Below, one piece after another: positions 44,257 to 45,757 of a stretch of 45,757 nt of DNA. The notes under the pieces were generated by a model. The model made no database searches, was not told the origin of the DNA, and worked only from the letters and a program-made list of their open reading frames with translations. This DNA is from Halorubrum distributum JCM 10118. GTDB taxonomy: Archaea > Halobacteriota > Halobacteria > Halobacteriales > Haloferacaceae. Numbering within the stretch: position 1 is the stretch's first letter; each line of letters begins with the position of its first letter. The stretch is from NCBI RefSeq assembly GCF_000337335.1, contig NZ_AOJN01000061.1:1-45757 (forward strand), written 5' to 3'. The translations under genes were made by a program, and so were the position numbers.

Positions 44257-44354
44257 ACCGGCCCGTCGCGGGGGATTCGTAAGTCGGTTGCGGGTGGGGC
44301 GGGGGTCTGGGTCCGTGACAGAAGAGCGGACGCGATGCGGGAGTCGAAGAAGCA

Positions 44355-44671
44355 TTTATAAAAGAGGTGCGGTGGCGCGTGTCTGCGAGCGGCCGGAGCG
44401 AAGCGGAGGCCGCGAGTCGCACGCGCGAGGGAGTCGGTGGTCCGGAGCGAAGCGGAGGACCACCGACGAGGCTGGGGAGGTGTGAGGCAGCGGTGCGGTC
44501 GCGGTCGGGTGGGACTCAAAGGGGCAGCCGGGAGGACGAAGCCCGGCGCAGTAAGCACCGCAGGGAGCGAGTGAAACGAGCGACCGAGGAGCGCAGCAAG
44601 CCGCGCGAGTCCTCCCGGCTGGGGCTTTGGAGGTGTTCGCCGACGATCCGATGTCATTTATTTATAAGTAA
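44355..44671 (+). repeat. Structured ~320-bp element, copy 3 (putative non-coding RNA)
   Basis: Left box TTTATAAAA (44355-44363), right box TTTATAAGTAA (44661-44671). P1 is GCGGCC 44389-44394 with GGCCGC 44408-44413. P2 is an 11-bp stem, GTCGGTGGTCC 44433-44443 with GGACCACCGAC 44457-44467; the loops of P1 and P2 are the same 13 bases, GGAGCGAAGCGGA. P3 is a 13-bp stem, 44525-44537 with 44609-44621, extended by CAAAG with CTTTG across GGG/GGG. All conserved blocks are present (for example GGGACTCAAAGGGGCAGCCG at 44511-44530). The left box also lies about 100 bases upstream of hisB on the other strand and might serve both directions. The element is antisense to the his genes. Confidence 0.85.
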
Positions 44672-44697
44672 TCAACGACACGTCCGGCGCTTACTAT

Positions 44698-45450
44698 TTA
44701 AACCTCGTCAGCCGTGTTCTGCGCCTCTCGGAGCGTGAACTCGCCCTCGTACAGGGCGGTGCCGACGACGACGGCGGCCGCGCCGGCCTTTTTTAAATCA
44801 ACGACGTCCTCGACCGTCGCCACCCCGCCGGACGCGATGACCGGAATATCCACGGCCTCGACCACGCTCGCCACCGCCTCGCGGTCGATCCCCTCTAACT
44901 GCCCCTCCACGTCGACGTTCGTGAAGAGGATCGCGCCGGCGCCCAGCTCCTCGTAGCGCGCCGCGGCCTCCGCCGGGTCCAGTCCGGTCCCCTCGGTCCA
45001 GCCCGAGACGACGACCTCGCCGTCCTTCGCGTCGAGGCTGACGACGACGCTCCCCGGGTGCGTCTCGTCGATCTCGGCGACGATCTCGGGCGTCTCGACC
45101 GCCGCGGTGCCGAGGATGACGCTGTCGAGTCCCAAGTCCAAGAGGTCGCGCGCGCCGTCAGCGGTCCGGATGCCGCCGCCCAGTTGGAGGCCGACGCCGT
45201 CCTCGTCGTCGCCGCCGACGGCCTCGACGACTGACTCGATCGCCGTCGCGTTGACGCGCTCGCCCTCGAACGCGCCGTCGAGGTCGACGAGGTGGAGCGT
45301 GCCGGCGCCCGCCTCGATCCACCGCTCGGCGGCCGCGACGGGGTCGCCGTAGCGCTTGCCCGTCCCGCGCTCGCCGCCGACCAACTGGACGACCTCGCCG
45401 TCCTGGACGTCGACGGCGGGGATCACCTCGAACTCGGGGAACTGGCTCAT
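44698..45450 (-). CDS. hisA: Phosphoribosylformimino-5-aminoimidazole carboxamide ribotide isomerase
   Basis: HisA is the TIM-barrel isomerase of the fourth step of histidine biosynthesis. The 250-residue product has the catalytic Asp in VIPAVDVQDGEVVQLVGG near residue 13, the GGIRTADGARDLLDLG phosphate region and VVSLDAKDGEVVVSGWTEGT. The second catalytic strand is near NVDVEGQLEGID, and the C-terminal phosphate loop is IPVIASGGVATVEDV. Length is typical. ATG at 45450 is the only good start. It is bracketed by two copies of the structured element in inverted orientation. It is HisA rather than HisF, because the PAVDVQDG start and the substrate loops fit HisA. Confidence 0.96.
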   Translation of the reverse strand: MSQFPEFEVIPAVDVQDGEVVQLVGGERGTGKRYGDPVAAAERWIEAGAGTLHLVDLDGAFEGERVNATAIESVVEAVGGDDEDGVGLQLGGGIRTADGARDLLDLGLDSVILGTAAVETPEIVAEIDETHPGSVVVSLDAKDGEVVVSGWTEGTGLDPAEAAARYEELGAGAILFTNVDVEGQLEGIDREAVASVVEAVDIPVIASGGVATVEDVVDLKKAGAAAVVVGTALYEGEFTLREAQNTADEV

Positions 45451-45549
45451 ACGGGAGGGGAGTCGCGGCCGGTGATTAAACTGGTCGATTCGAGATGAAA
45501 CAGAGGGCGAACCAGTGAACTGATCGTCTCCAAATCCTCAGTCAATTGG

Positions 45550-45757
45550 TTATAAATGGCCAGCTGTGGATCGACGGCGAATGCCTCCAAAGCCCCAGTC
45601 GCTCGGCGATACGTGATTGACCGGAGAACGACGGCGAACACCTCCAAAGCCCCAGTCGCGAGGACGCCGTACGGTCGCTGCGCTCCTCAGTCGCTCGTTT
45701 CACTCGCTCCCTGCGGTGCTTACGTCGCCTACGGCGTCCTCGCGACTGCCCCTTTGA
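45550..45757 (-). repeat. Structured element, copy 4 (truncated by window end)
   Basis: Copy 4 lies on the minus strand, its 3' boundary at TTATAAAT (45550-45557). Its P3 arms are 45653-45671 and 45730-45748 (19 bp, perfect), with the P3 extension CAAAGCCCC at the boundary and CCCCTTTGA at the window end. Its apical sequence from GTAAGCACCGCAGGGAGCGA onward matches copy 3 almost base for base. The terminal block is duplicated: bases from 45631 (ACGGCGAACACCTCCAAAGC) recur from 45574 (ACGGCGAATGCCTCCAAAGC) with a 57-bp offset. P1, P2 and the promoter-side end are outside the window. Orientation is toward hisA. Confidence 0.8.

Noticed and set aside
44253-44657. 134-codon frame opposite repeat copy 3
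   Set aside because: Runs through hairpin arms and overlaps the hisB upstream region; no plausible start signal or family.

Overview
The window is chromosomal DNA from a haloarchaeon, and gene content and style fit Halorubrum or a close relative (inference; no marker such as 16S rRNA is present). The signs are very high GC, acidic proteins, archaeal TBP, RadA, XPD-type helicase and TatCt, TATA boxes 24-30 bases before many start codons (leaderless transcripts), and a lycopene-to-retinal gene pair. Nearly all of it is ordinary core genome. About 43 protein genes are supported; no rRNA, tRNA, CRISPR array or transposase gene was seen.

Layout. 1-5777: information processing (tbp, an XPD/DinG-type helicase, an ACT-domain regulator, radA) with two small membrane proteins. 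6216-9412: a short leader ORF coupled to an ammonium channel that carries its own P-II domain, then hemL. 10154-19525: a complete arginine block, argG-argH followed by argW-argX-argC-argB-argD-argE-argF, the carrier-protein (LysW/ArgW) route from glutamate to ornithine plus the last three steps to arginine. 19570-24313: a small zinc-ribbon protein coupled to glutamate dehydrogenase, and a large bacterio-opsin-activator-like sensor-regulator. 24505-28087: divergent tatC genes, the second a double-TatC fusion. 28205-40663: uvrA, RidA, a Tat-exported repeat protein, a MutS/HhH protein, LarE, serB, crtY-blh, a GNAT enzyme. 40716-45450: an SDH/FRD-type flavoprotein, a YkgJ-type protein, hisB and hisA. 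Nitrogen and amino-acid metabolism dominate: ammonium uptake, glutamate, arginine, serine and histidine.

The most interesting signal is not a protein. Four copies (the fourth cut by the window end) of a roughly 320-bp non-coding element lie at 9484, 31305, 44355 and 45550. Each complete copy starts with a TATA-like box, has the same conserved blocks in the same order, and contains three long hairpins whose stems keep perfect pairing although their sequences differ between copies. That pattern indicates selection on RNA (or single-stranded DNA) structure. The elements also have TTATAA-type inverted ends, and two copies have a partial duplication of the 3' end at the same 57-bp offset, so they behave like a dispersed mobile-like repeat as well. 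hisA is bracketed by two inverted copies. I do not recognise the family.

Other points of note are an ArgW/LysW carrier lacking all four zinc cysteines, an Amt-GlnK fusion with Phe at the usual uridylylation Tyr, a cysteine cluster in HemL, a Tat signal whose lipobox Cys position is Arg, and mirrored identical promoters for the two tatC genes.
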